Assembly (NCBI GenBank): GCA_003693705.1
Contig: RBZT01000809.1
Span: 78,378 to 142,377, forward strand
Direction of reading: 5' to 3'
Length of the DNA stretch: 64,000 nucleotides
From: Polymyxa betae
Taxonomy: Eukaryota; Endomyxa; Phytomyxea; Plasmodiophorida; Plasmodiophoridae
Position numbers and translations under genes: made by a program. The stretch's first letter is position 1. Every line of letters starts with the position of its first letter. Below, one piece after another: positions 31,801 to 43,273 of the stretch. The notes under the pieces are model-generated. The model saw nothing but the letters and a program-made list of their open reading frames with translations, made no database searches and was not told where the DNA came from.

Positions 31801-34800
31801 CATGTAAACGCAGAATCCTCTTTTCTGGATAATGGCTGAGACCGATCTAAACTTTGGCACAGAGGCCACAGGCCTCGTTTCCAATAATCTAACAGAGTAC
31901 GCCAGAGAGCATTGTCGCCCAGAAAGCTCAACGATATAGGAATATGCCTATTGCTCAATGAAGCGATGTAAACAAGAAAACCAAACTCATGCGGCTTCAA
32001 GTTTGATGTTAGTTCGTGCAGGCGTATAGGATCAAAAACAGCGTCATTGACTGAGATTGTGTTCAGAATTTCAACAGTCATAGAGTGAAGTATAGAGAGT
32101 AGCGATTCAGGAGATGAATCACGTAAGAGAATAAATAGTTGACATGGGTTTAACGAAGGCCAATGAGAGCACGAGCGTAGAATTGTGTCTGCGTTAACGA
32201 AGTACGACGAACCATGAACAAACTTCGAATCCCTCAATAGATCAGCAATGGCTATGGCTAAGGCAGGGACAGCAATAAGTAAGGCGTTATCATTTTCCAA
32301 TTCGATTTCGGCGACTTCAACGAAGCTCGATGCCCAGTATTTGGAATTATCTGAAAATATAGTCTCTCGCGGCGAATGGCTTGGCAAGGCCGTTTGAATC
32401 GCTAAACTTGAAAACTTGTAGTTGGAAAATGTTGGCAGACTAGATCTTATTGACCCCAACGAAGTTGGCTCTATTGTCAGCAGTAACTGACTAATGTCCA
32501 GCTCGGTCCTCATTTTCTGAAAATCGCCAGATATACACCATTGCAAAGAAATGTTACCTTCCGGCAATGTTTTGGCTATATCCACAGCGCCAACACGTGC
32601 GCAGAGTTGATGGCAAAGCAATGATATATTCATGCTCCAATTGGAATTGCGATCGAACACCAAATTAATTGGGCTAATTTGAGCCAAAAGCGATGAGGAG
32701 CTCAGATGAAGAGATTGCAATGTCAGTTCAATTCGAATTGCAGATCCTGTTTCGGTAAGGATGTCGTCCAAGAACCAATGATATTCAGGCTCGCCAGCGA
32801 ACTGTAATGGTTCCACCCAGGATTCTGCCAAATTTTGCAACAATGCAGTTCTTCCTGATCGGGTCGCGGCGGGATCATCGACACAAAGTTCGATAGAAGA
32901 CAAGTTAACACCGATCGTCATCCATGGAACACGAGGGCAACGGTAATCAGTGGAAAATCTGGCAACACCATTTCCCGAAATTGGGGTCTTAACCAGAGAG
33001 CGAATAATAAGATCGACGATGTCAATTTTCCATTCTGCAGTTCGGAAGTTATCCACGTCGGCAAACGCAGAATTACTAATGTGAATGTTTTTGCTAACAA
33101 GATGTAAGCCTTCACGTCGTCGAATACTTGAAGCAGTGCCACATGCAGGCATAACAATGACAACATCTGGAAAATCGATATGGACTGCACAAAAGGTTCC
33201 ATGCAAATCCGGTGAGAAATCAGGCCACTGATCTTTCTACAAGATTATCAGTTGATGTCGGATGCGGTATAATTACAATAAACCTTATCAGGATTGAATC
33301 CGAATATTATGCCGGCAAGTCCATTGCTAATATAATCGCAGAGCTCTTGAACCATCCTGTGGAAATAGACAATCTTGCAGCCAGCTGCATTCACAGTTAC
33401 ACCTGATCATAATTAATTGAGCATTCGAGTGCCAGTAGTGTTGCTTACCAGCCCAGTGATACGATGGATCTCCTGAGGTAACTTCCATATCGACAAAATC
33501 TGCATATAGGATGTCCGTTGGCGTTGTAGCTCTTAATGACGCGCTGGACATGTCCCGAATAGATGATTTGTAAAAGTTTAGAACGATTTTGTAGGGACTG
33601 GTAAAGTAATGAATCTTCGCGTCGACAATGTTAAACAGTGCCAAATGGCTATGACGCTTGTTGAACAAGCATGTACAGTTCTCAAGATAAAGGTCATATC
33701 TCCAATCCGATGTGTTTTGTATAGGCCTGTTTGATGGAGAGGAAGGTGGACTTGCGTACAGTTCAGAGAAAACGGAACAGGCGTCCGATATAAAATCCAT
33801 TAATGACTGCATGTAGAATGGGCTCCATTGCCAATCTATTTTTCGCATTCCGAAGACAATTGAAGTTTGCTTGTTAGAAACACGCTCGAATGCGATGCAT
33901 GCCTTCTCACCTTCGTATTCATCCTGGCTCTGGGCGATCCATCCAAAACGGTAACAGCTGGAGTTGTATAGACGAAGTCCATCAGTATGCAGAATCCAGT
34001 TTGAGGAAGTTCCAGAAAATTCGATGGAGGCTAATCGCAAGCAATATACTGAGGTGATGGTAACGATACCAATAGTGCAGCGGAAGCAAATTCCGGTTCC
34101 GGCACTACTTGAACTTGATTGCGATTTTGGTGACGTGTTTGTAGACGGTATGATAAGAGAAACGGCAGGGAAAATAGCCAGTTTTTTTACAGGAGAATGA
34201 GAAGAAGACAGTGAATCATTTGCAGGCACTTGCTGCCTAGAGAGCGTAGAAGTTAACGTTGTAGCAAAATGTGCTATAATTCTAACAAGAATTCGAATCC
34301 GACTGAGATCGCATGAAATGTTTACAGAAGGAATAGAAACGTCAATGGCCGATCTTTCTAAAGATTTTGTGCAAATCCTTAGTGTTGTTTCGAGTGCAAC
34401 TGGATCTAGAATGACGAAAGCGTCATCTACTTCACTCGTTCGGATACTGATTTGGAAGTTGGACAGATTTGCATGGTATAAGTCTTGATTTCTTGATACC
34501 GGCTCTGAGAATATCGACAGAGAGCTAAATGTGAAAGCCAGATTTTTCGAATCGTCAGCAACAAAAATAACATTAACAACGCCGACTTTAGCTTCAATTC
34601 TGTGCTTGCGCTGTTTTGAAAAAGCGCTCATCAGAAAGGATTGTTGCATCTCAGTCCATTCCCAAAACGCGGCGTCAAATAACATCAAAGTATTGCGACT
34701 GTAACCAGCATGTAGAAAATGTACGAACTGGCGAAAGAATGAGCCAGACCATATAATCTTCGTAGTTTCAATATTAAGCTTAACATTCAGATCGAGATTT

Positions 34801-36746
34801 CTGGCCGAACGGACCGCCCACGTCTCCATAAAGAGCTCTAATACGGTATCCGATTGCTCTGACGATGGATACATCGATAGGACTGTCAGAGTTTCAGATT
34901 CTGAAGCAGTCAGATCTGATATTCGCAAGTGCTTGATTAGCAATCTCGTTGCTGTAGAATGCGGATATTGAGTAAATTGAAGCGAAATGTTTACATCAGA
35001 GGAAGCTATAGCGCGCTGTTCGTGATTACTATGCGAATCATACAGTGTGCAGATGACATTGGTTTGGAAATCCAATCGTATGAGCTAGCAACAATGAATT
35101 CGCATTGGAAATTTTCGACAAGAAATGCATTCACATACCTCAAAATCATTTGGAGCAGTTGAAGATTCAAGTCGAGAGATAATATCTGCTTCTTTACGAA
35201 TTGCCAACTTCTGATCTTCGCTAAGGTCCGCATTGGCTTCCTCGGGTCCACCAGCGAACCACCATGAGAAGTAGCCAGGTGCATTTTTGTTCTCAACTTT
35301 TTCCTTGATGACTTGTTCTACCATACGATTCTGATGAACAAGCGAACGCAGAAGAACAATCAAGCTGACAGGTAAGCGATCTTCAAGAAGTTGAACAGTC
35401 GCCTCCTGATCAGGAGTCATTTTTTCATCCGAATCCTCAACGGGTTCATCAGCCTTTTTCACATCAGTCTTAACCCGTCGTGCTTTAGGCTTAGGATCGC
35501 AGAGGCGAAGGCGCTTAGCGTAGAGCTCGATATACTCCCGACGATCATTTCCAATGCACTGCAATGTGGCCCAGATCCAATTTGACGACTTTATTTCGCC
35601 ATACGATGAGTCGCTGCGAGACCTTATGAGCTCCAAAATAGAGAATAGAGCATATTTCCACCAAGCTTTCGCCTGTGAAATTGTTGGTCGCCGTGATTGT
35701 AACCGAAGCAAAACGTCTGCAGCAGCGATTCGCTTTTGCATTGAAACTTGGTAGCTGATGATCGATTTGGCATCTCGGAATTGCTTCGATCGGAGATGCA
35801 GTTGCAGCTTTGGAACGACACAGTTGATGCTACATCGGCAAGTATTGAAATCTTGCAAATTGCTGTTGATCTGTACGAAACAGAAAGCGCTTGCTGGCGC
35901 AACAATGAAGCACTCGCGCCGAATCTTATCGAAGCTTTCAAACGAGTCTTCAACAGCAATAGAATTCCGCATTTGATCTGTCAGATCGTCGTCATCAGTT
36001 TTGTCTTCATTTTCAATACTGCCGTCGACTCCCCATAGAGGATTCGATTCAGGCTGAATATCACAATCCCAATAGAAAGCAAAATTAGTAATATCTACTT
36101 TTCGCTTGCTAACAGCAACTGATTCGCTGATAAACGCATCCTGTCCTGAGTCATTAACTGCACGAAGCTGAATGCGCTGTGTTGTGATTCCAAACGCGAA
36201 GGAATATCCAGGCTGAGTAGCAGAATCATCTTCACAGCGGACATGAATATTCACAATCTCAATTCTTAGATTGGCGAGAATGACAGTGATTGGAATAAGT
36301 GATTTCAGAAAACCACCTGATTCGTTAACCGTTTTCCCAGCCATCATGCCGCTGAGCTCGAGCAAAATATTGCTCATTGCAGTTTCAATCTCGTGCAGTT
36401 TTTTGGAACGCGCTTTGTTTTTGGCTTGATTGAGAACGTCAACTTTGTCGGCATCAGAAGGCGCCGCCACCAGGAGTAAGAAGACATCTTCAATTCTAAT
36501 GGTAACTGGCTTCGAGGCGAAGCTTGTTATTCCTGGCAGATCGACTCGCATCCGGCTAATCGTTCCATGTCGCAAATCGAATGCAGGAGCCAGCCCTAGA
36601 ACTTCTGCGGCTGCTTCTTTTAGGCGAAGATTTGATAGTAGCAGCTGGCCGCTGGTAAGCCCGCTACTGAGGCGGGCATCGTCAACACCGTGAACGAACC
36701 GACCAAAGCGGTCTACCAGCAGGCGCCGTACGATGCCCTCAAGCAT
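25810..36746 (-). CDS. VPS13: VPS13 lipid-transfer protein with DysF domain, 11 exons
   Basis: Exons on the minus strand: 36746-35139, 35084-33403, 33356-33284, 33236-~30288, ~30236-30144, 30093-29132, 29082-29054, 29004-28468, 28418-26728, 26680-26607 and 26559-25810. The junction near 30288/30236 is the least certain. Introns are 46-54 nt. The product is about 3,480 residues. It begins with the chorein domain (MLEGIVRRLLVDRFGRFV, LRLKEAAAEVLGL) and contains the SHR-BD region (RYIVWNSFSENSSN, NELSTPVTISQLN) and the C-terminal conserved block (GLLRGGRSFGLGVFNGIAAL, GIGKGVAQAVASPIVGVFDA). VPS13 bridges organelle membranes and moves phospholipids in bulk along a hydrophobic groove. A dysferlin-type module lies near residues 2456-2545 (separate entry). 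The C terminus is truncated after the conserved block relative to VPS13 forms that carry a PH domain. Confidence 0.95.
28640..29082 (-). other. DysF (dysferlin) domain within VPS13
   Basis: After splicing out 29053-29005, the 29-nt exon 29082-29054 (IIDYVYENQR) joins exon 29004-28468 to read YENQRWYPGKGWSAKLLP, then DRPSWSD. This is the DysF-N signature (YENQRW...GW...LL..DRP.WSD). About 20 residues later WTWVDSGWTVDTDP, DNGWAYSKNF and YLVRRRRYSRARML match DysF-C (W.W...W..D, GW.Y...F, RRR.W.R). DysF pairs occur in dysferlin, TECPR1 and peroxisomal Pex23/Pex30-type proteins and bind lipid head groups in some of them. Here it sits just upstream of the SHR-BD region. Confidence 0.85.
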
Positions 36747-37248
36747 ATCGCCTTAGGTGCAACAATTACACCATCGGCAACAAGCGAAAAGAAAACAGAA
36801 AGGGAGCTCAGTGACCAGAAATGATGGAATGTGGTGCAACCCCTTTCCAGTGAGAAGATCCACTGGATTGTTTACGTTGCCGAATATGGCATTGAACTCG
36901 ATTTCTTTCAAACGCCTTTTATAGCTGCAATATCATTCTGAGGCTGGTGCTGCAAGCAACTTTGGGTAATGTTCTTACCCTACTAACCTAATTAATATAG
37001 TGATGCTTATCATGGAACTTGATGTTATTGAATGAAATGGCATTTATTTGCTTTGATAAGTGAGAGGCGAAAATTACGTTAGCTACAATTAATGAACAGA
37101 CCAGCAGGAAGAATTCCTTCAAGCGAGATGTCGGCTATCGACATCAGTTCTGCCTAAAGTAGAGAAGTAGAGGATCAGCCATATTCTGAGCTTTGTTTGG
37201 AAAAAAACGCCGTTAAACATTTTTATATTCGTAGCTTAGCAAGGTCAG
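36747..37248. other. Spacer upstream of VPS13
   Basis: About 500 bp, AT-rich, presumed to hold the VPS13 promoter. No supported frame, repeat or RNA gene. Confidence 0.4.
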
Positions 37249-37832
37249 TCATACTTTCAGAAAATATGATGGATTGCCAACGCCTTGTCTGAAAATAACA
37301 CAGCCAAGACACAAGCAAAAAAAGATCGGTGATCGATGACATGATCCCCCAGACTTCATAGGAAGACACTTGAACCATGCATCCCATCTCTGAGAACAAT
37401 TTCTCTGAGAAGCAAAAGCATCAACGAATCCATTGAAACGTTCATCTAGTGAGCTTTGCCTGTAGCATCGGGCATAGATACAATCATCAACACTTGGTAT
37501 TGAAAGTGGCAGTTGGGACAAGCAGAACTGCAGAAGTAGGGAGTAATAATAACACAACTTGATAACCTGTGGACGCAGTTTTGGTAAGATTGAGATTTCC
37601 TCGCCTGCAGTTGGTGAAAGGCATAGCGATCTGAATCAGGTGCAGCAATGCCGACAACACACAAGTACTCGAGGCGATTCTCAATACAAAGTCGACGAGT
37701 GATTTGAAGAAAGTCGTCCAAGACCAAAAATACTTTCGCCAGAAGGTCATGTCCAAGAATCGCCGTTACATCCATCAGATCCTTCAAAGTGACCAACTCT
37801 CTGCAGACGAAAATTGTCTTGCTACAGTCCAT
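37249..37832 (-). CDS. Uncharacterised gene, last part CX9C-like
   Basis: An ATG at 37832 opens a 128-codon frame (MDCSKTIFVCRELVTLKDLM, then LLAKVFLVLDDFLQITRRLC and VVGIAAPDSDRYAFHQLQAR). Downstream, after a plausible ...CTTCTGCAG acceptor at ~37529, another frame gives VDDCIYARCYRQSSLDERFN, then GFVDAFASQRNCSQRWDAWF and KCL. The last part has a CX9C spacing (C-SQRWDAWFK-C) and a preceding CX3C, somewhat like small CHCH/C22orf39-type proteins. The exon junction between the two parts could not be settled, and they may be separate genes. No function assigned. Confidence 0.35.
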
Positions 37833-37849
37833 ATTGGCTTATAGACGCT

Positions 37850-38298
37850 TTGACTTCCGAGTTCACACAGCCGCATAAATTCGTCGACCCGGATTCTCTG
37901 GTTCGAGATTTATCCCAAGACATTATACGGGCTGCATTAATCCAATCAAATCACATGGCGATTGAATGGCTCTAGTTGCCATCGCAGCTTGATGCGCTCC
38001 CAAACCATCATCGACTGGTGCGATGCCTCAGCAAGCCACCTCAAGGGTTATACTTGCTTCATCCCCTATTATGTTGCTATTCGCTCATCATTACAATTTG
38101 CCGAAAATCTCGGCCACGTTCCAGCAGGAATTGGGTCCAATCATGACCACCTTTCGTGGAACGGAAGTTGCTCTATGAAGTCAATCCAGATAACTTCCTG
38201 AAAATGTTTCCGCTTTGTAGCGGGAATCTAGATACTCAGCTTGAGACCATTGTTCGTTATACTTCGGGAACGCACGAGCGCTTGGAGACCACATGGTG
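37850..38298 (+). CDS. Possible multi-exon gene or relic, unrecognised
   Basis: Coding-like segments occur in more than one frame: LIDALTSEFTQPHKFVDPDS and LVRDLSQDIIRAALIQSNHM up to a stop at about 37972, then after unclear junctions YEVNPDNFLKMFPLCSGNLD and TQLETIVRYTSGTHERLE to TGA at 38298. Composition and codon use look genuine, but splice sites linking the parts are ambiguous and there is no recognised family. It may be a small multi-exon gene or a pseudogene. Confidence 0.25.
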
Positions 38299-38649
38299 AA
38301 TCTGTTTAAATCATGCATCGAGGCAGTCTCGGCGGCAAGGACTACGATCTGGCGATAACCTGAGTGAATATGAACTCATCGATGATGCCGGACAGGAGGA
38401 TTCGAGTTTTATGTGGAAAACGGTCGCGTTGCCATCCCGCCAGCAGATGACGGAATCTGATCGGCGAAAACCGCCACAGAGAACCATCTTCTTCGCTTTT
38501 AAATAGTGTTGGGCTGCCTCTTTCTACCATCCTATTGTCTTGAAGTTTTCGATGCCGTGCCGTTTGTATATCGAAAAATCGCAAAAATCTATTTTGCAAA
38601 GTAGAAAAAAGCACAAGCGAAAGGCTTGCTATGAAGTTCAGTATCAATA

Positions 38650-38895
38650 TTAGTCATTCATTGGATACGGTTGCCATAGCGTGATGTAATAAACGCCAAT
38701 GAAAGCTGACATAAGCGCGATCACCAAGTTCAAAGAATTCAGAATCCTCTGGCGCCATGCTATGTATTGAAGAGAACCGTGGAAGGATGGTCTGCAGCGC
38801 GTTATTGACTTATTGCTGTGAACAGGTCTTAGCTGTGGATCATTCACTCCGAGTCTCTGACGGACTTGTTGGGGATTGCGGCCTGCAAGCGGAGG
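38650..38895 (-). CDS. Small C-terminal membrane-anchored protein (partial model)
   Basis: An open minus-strand frame reads RNPQQVRQRLGVNDPQLRPV, then SLQYIAWRQRILNSLN and a single membrane helix (LVIALMSAFIGVYYITLW), ending QPYPMND at a TGA. This is the topology of a tail-anchored or small organelle membrane protein. The frame has no ATG after its upstream stop at 38896-38898, so a 5' exon must exist; an ATG at 38939 is nearby but its splice phase did not match. That ATG would sit almost back to back with the start of the plus-strand USP gene at 38944, so one of the two starts is probably wrong. Confidence 0.35.
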   Translation of the reverse strand, partial: PPLAGRNPQQVRQRLGVNDPQLRPVHSNKSITRCRPSFHGSLQYIAWRQRILNSLNLVIALMSAFIGVYYITLWQPYPMND

Positions 38896-38943
38896 TCACT
38901 CTGGACCTGCGTATGAGAAGTTCCAGGCCGAAGACCATTCCAA

Positions 38944-40464
38944 ATGTATCGCTTATTAATAACTGGACTCGCCTGCTACTGTCTGGCTTGTTTCCATAAC
39001 ATCAGCACGTTCGTAAAGTCAGCACCGAATTACCTGTTTGGTGAGAAACAGCCACAATTGCATTGCGGTCTGGTACGAAATCATGCAGCTGCCGCTTTCG
39101 CTAGTTTTGACGATCCTATAGAAAAATGTGAGCTATTCCTGCTACGCTAATACGCTGATCCAATGTATTCGTCATATCGATGTGATGGAGCGATTCCTTC
39201 TCAGGTTGGTTTATTTTATTGTTTTCGTCTGATCATATGTTGATTCAATCAACAGCAGCGACGTTGAAGACGCACTTCGAGGTAGATTGTCTTCTCTCAA
39301 CCTCTTCTCGCTCTGACGATTTTACAATCAGCTGCTACAGACATCGATAATTTGGAATCGGAGGCTGACGGAGATCGTTACGCTCTAGGTATATTTGATC
39401 AACGAATGCCGCATCAGACTTAACAACCCTTTACAGGACAATTTCTCCTGAATTTCAATACAGTAGTCGGTCAGCTGCAGGCCGCAGAAAACAGCGAATC
39501 ATCATGGTTGTCGGCTGTCGATACGCGACCGATAATGGGGTCTTTACAAGCTGCCGCCCCGAAATCGTTCGAGCTCGGGGCCCAGCACGATCCGCACGAA
39601 CTGTTCATGTTTTTCCATTCCGCTGTGGAATCGATATTACCCGAACGATCTCGTCAGTCTTGGCTGGATTTGTTCATGATCCGTCAGGGCATCTTAACAA
39701 GCGATTCTCTGATTCTGCATTTCCCGCAGCCTTTACAGGATTCCATTCATATCATCGATCTGATTCGCGAGGCGTTCTATCCAACACCGCATGAAGTCGA
39801 AGCGGATTCGGTTCATGAGAAAGGCGACGATGGTTTCGGCAGCGGTGATTCCGCTATGGATGTTGGCGGTACAACTAATAGGGACGATCATGCTATTGAA
39901 GAGGATTTGTCATCTGCTGATAACAATGGCGGTTATTTCTCTCTATTATTTGACATTGATCATTGTTCTGTTGACGATAATGATGCTGCCCTGAGAGATC
40001 GAAACGATGAAGCTATGGGCCATACAGAAAGTCTCCTCTCATATGAAAGCGACAGCGACTGCTCGTCGGAGGATAGTTTCATGTCAACAAGTTCGGGTTT
40101 CGATTCGGATTACGAATCAGCAACAGATTCGGCTCCTTGGCTGATCGAATTGTCACCAGTTCTGATTCTGATGATTAGTCGAAGTGCTTACAGCAATCAG
40201 GGATTTCGTATAAATACTTCGGTTGTAATACCAGAAGTATTAGATCTGGTTGAAATGGTTGATCAACCAAACGCCGTTTATCATCTGACGGCCGTTTGTA
40301 ATCATTCTGGCAATCGTATTGACTGTGGACATTACCATGCTGTTATTAAAACTGTTAAAGGCTGGGCTTACTTTGATGATGAACGTACAGGACGGCTGGC
40401 AGAGTTCCCAGCAACAGATGTCGCTAGTACGGCCTATCTGCTGTTTTATACACGTGATAAATAA
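38944..40464 (+). CDS. Membrane-anchored ubiquitin-specific protease, paralogue A
   Basis: Exons 38944-39072, 39122-39204, 39257-39282, 39332-39388 and 39437-40464; introns 48-52 nt; ~440 residues. The N terminus is hydrophobic (MYRLLITGLACYCLACFHN). The Cys box, created by the first splice (GL then KNVSYSCYANTLIQCIRHID), holds the catalytic Cys but is divergent: family consensus GNTCYMN is here SYSCYAN. QHDPHELFMFF matches the usual QxDAxEF. The His box is clear (CNHSGNRIDCGHYHAVIKT, then GWAYFDDER and AYLLFYTR). An acidic, Ser/Asp-rich insert (DSDCSSEDSFMSTSSGFDSD) separates the two halves. USPs remove ubiquitin from substrates. Exon 3 is only 26 nt. A paralogue lies 1.1 kb downstream on the opposite strand. 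Confidence 0.85.
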
Positions 40465-41537
40465 TGTCAATTATAAGGCAACTTCATTTCCAAAACAATC
40501 TGTAAAGTCAACGCGTTTAACACAAATCTTGGAAGGGACGTCACCAGCAATCCGCTTGAAACAGAAAACGGATTGCCTCTGCGGCCGACTGCCAAGCGAG
40601 ATCCATTGAGCGTACAAAGCCAACGCTTTGATTATGAGCTCAGAGCAATTTGTCAACAGGAGAACTGCACACAATGCCAACTAATAAGACGGGAGGTCGA
40701 CTTCTACTTTTCTCATCTCATCCTCGAATCAATCGCAAACATCATGGTTATCTGATCGATCTCAACTGCACAAAAAGTGTCATTAGCCAACCTCCCACCA
40801 TCTTACGATTTGCGTTCACGACGACGATATCGCCCTTAGCTATCAGCATTCCTGTCCAAGTCCCTATTTGGGTCGTTCTGGCCACAGGTGATGTTTTGAC
40901 ATCATCCACATCCCCGCTGGATTCGTCAAAAGATTCAGGTGCGAAGCGACATCATTCAATTCGGCATGCTCTGCTATCGAGCGGATCTCGCTATGGCGCC
41001 CGCCGCCTGATGCCGATCTGAAGCGAATGGTGTTTCAAATTGCTGCAATGGCAAAACAAGAACAAACAAGACAGTGTAATTTCATGCTCATGTTCTACAA
41101 GCCGGGTTTCCAGCCAATTCTGGGCTGGTTTAACTCCGTTAACAACCTGGCTAATGAGAGCATCTGATACAATGAATTTGACAGACACGAAGTTGATGGA
41201 GAATGAATGCTAAATGGGCGCAGCCCCTATCAGTCATGTCCATCATTCTCCACTTTATCTACAACTATATAATCACTGCTTGCTGAACATCCTTGGCAAG
41301 CTTGGAATCAGCATCCAGCAGTCGTGGAAAGTCTTGCAAACAGCGGCGCGATTTTAGCATCTGTCTCACTGTTGCTGCTGGGATAATGAGTACGCATGGA
41401 AGAGTCAAGAGCCAGCCGGGTGGATAAAATCTCCAACTTTATAGATAAATAACCTTCTTTAGCGATAATTAAATACAAATGACCCAACCTGCTTGACATT
41501 CGCATGGCATGGGTGGTTGTAAGCCAGCGATCCAAGA
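40465..41537. other. Region between the two USP genes with one doubtful plus-strand gene
   Basis: A plus-strand frame from an ATG at 40674 reads MPTNKTGGRLLLFSSHPRIN, then FAFTTTISPLAISIPVQVPI and WVVLATG. There is a plausible 51-nt GTGATG...ATTCAG intron at about 40889-40939 that keeps frame, and a stop at 41021. Further downstream another frame (LKRMVFQIAAMAKQEQTRQ, then FMLMFYKPGFQPILGWFNSV) is protein-like to a TGA at about 41166. These could be parts of one small gene; no family recognised. 41170-41537 is a 3' flank with nothing evident. Confidence 0.3.
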
Positions 41538-42826
41538 TCATGGACGACGTCGCTGATATGTAACTTGACAGACATGTCTGGTATCAATGACGTTCTCAGG
41601 AGACACGATCGACACCAACTGATCATTAAACAGGAACCATTGCTCGGAATTGGGTCCATATCGGGCTTTGGCAACATAATGCCCGGATTTGGCTCCATGC
41701 CCGAGATGGTTCACAACCGCCAGCAGATCGTACTGGACGGCGGTCTCATCCTCCATGAACGGCTGCATGTCGAGTCGTAACGGGACCTGAACCGGCGTCT
41801 GAATTTGATGCTGCGCGAGATTGACGCGATTCAGAGCGACAACGAGGACGTCGGGCGCGACGCGTATCCGCCTGGTTTCCTGCATGGAGCCGGCATCGCC
41901 CAAGTCTTGCATGGGCTCGTTGAAATAGCGATCCATTAGAGCTCGCAGGTCGATGACGTCGTTTTGCTCAGGTAAGATCAAACGAAGGTCGTAACTGGAT
42001 TCAGGCGCGACGTTAACGAGCGGCATCAAGGCACCATCGTGGGTCCATCGCCTCCGATCAATGACCTCGGTGCGTTTGGCGATCGAATTCCAGGCGGCGG
42101 TGGCTCCGGGGTCGTTAGCTAAGACGGTCTCTACTGCCTGGAAGAAGTATTGGACGACTTCGGTCGCGTCTTCCTGCCGGTATCGATGGAAGGTTCGAGG
42201 CGCCACATGCAGCATGGCGTCGTAGACGGCCCTCGGGTCAATTCGACGACATCGGCCACGTTCCTCGCCGTAGTTCATCCAATCGATTAGCTCGTTATAT
42301 TCCCAGATCCATCTGGCATCGGATGCTGCAGAACATTTAGCTAATCTGCAGTGAAAAAATGAAGTTACTTTACATTGATTTCTTCTCCTCTCAATCTGTC
42401 TGGAGATAGCCGGATGCGATAGAAACCCATTGAGAACCGGAATATGTCGAAGGCACTGTAATGCCGAGTTCATATAGCAGGTATTGCCAAGATTTCGCTG
42501 CAACAATATCTCAGTTATGACGATCGATTGAATGTTGCAATTACCAGGCCGCATTTCCATCTGGGAGGTTGGCGTTGCTGTGGCAACGATGGCGGTTCCT
42601 GCTTTGGGCGATTATCGGCATAATCGACAATGGGTCGTTCAGCATTGGTGTTGTTCTTAACAACGATTAGGTGCTGCCATACAAGAAAGGAAGCGATGGC
42701 CAGAATGCCCACGATGCCTAATACATATGTGATAAGGGTTGTGCATTGGCAGAATGATAGCGCTGGTGATCTTGAATTGATTGATCGGCGTCTGCGAGTA
42801 GTACTGACAGCTTGACCGCTGTCCAT
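41538..42826 (-). CDS. Membrane-anchored ubiquitin-specific protease, paralogue B
   Basis: Exons 42826-42545, 42497-42374 and 42325-41538; introns 47 and 48 nt; 397 residues. The N terminus is basic (STTRRRRSIN) and is followed by one transmembrane helix (LITYVLGIVGILAIASFLVW), giving a type II/III anchor. The first splice joins RWKCGL to RNLGNTCYMNSALQCLRHIP, the canonical Cys box. YRQEDATEVVQYFF corresponds to the QxDAxEF motif. NHLGHGAKSGHYVAKARY and WFLFNDQLVSIVS form the His/Asn box. Both catalytic residues are present, so it should be active. USP30 on the mitochondrial outer membrane has a comparable anchor-then-catalytic layout, but which membrane is used here is unknown. The first intron position is the same as in paralogue A. 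Confidence 0.92.
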
Positions 42827-43273
42827 AAAAGAATATGACGAGAATATACAGAGACGGTTAGATACAGAGAGTGAGAGAGATAAATAGACAGCGATTGATC
42901 TCTACGCAGACCGAACTCGTTTTCCAGGCTAATGAATGATAGGACCCATCTCCTGCCGCCATCAATATTAAGACAAAGTAATCTCTCCAACGATTTCGAA
43001 GACGAGATTCAATGGCAAGGCTATCGGCGTCTGGTCAACCCCGCTGGCATTGTGATCATCGAAATCGCATCAATTAGATAGCGAATGAGGTTCAGCAACG
43101 ATCGCTGTCAGAATCGTATTATATGGTTGTAGAAGACCAGATAAAACAGGATTATGTCAAGTTGAAGGCAAAGTGACAAAAAACTCGAAAACAGAACGAA
43201 GAAATTTCGAGTTCAATGTTCGGACTGCGTGACGGGGTCGTACGGCTCTGAAAGCTTCTCATTTCTGGAGATC
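42827..43273. other. Spacer between USP-B and RCL1 (divergent promoters)
   Basis: About 450 bp between two divergently transcribed genes. No supported frame. A GAGAGAGATAAATAGACAG-type purine run lies near 42870. Confidence 0.35.
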
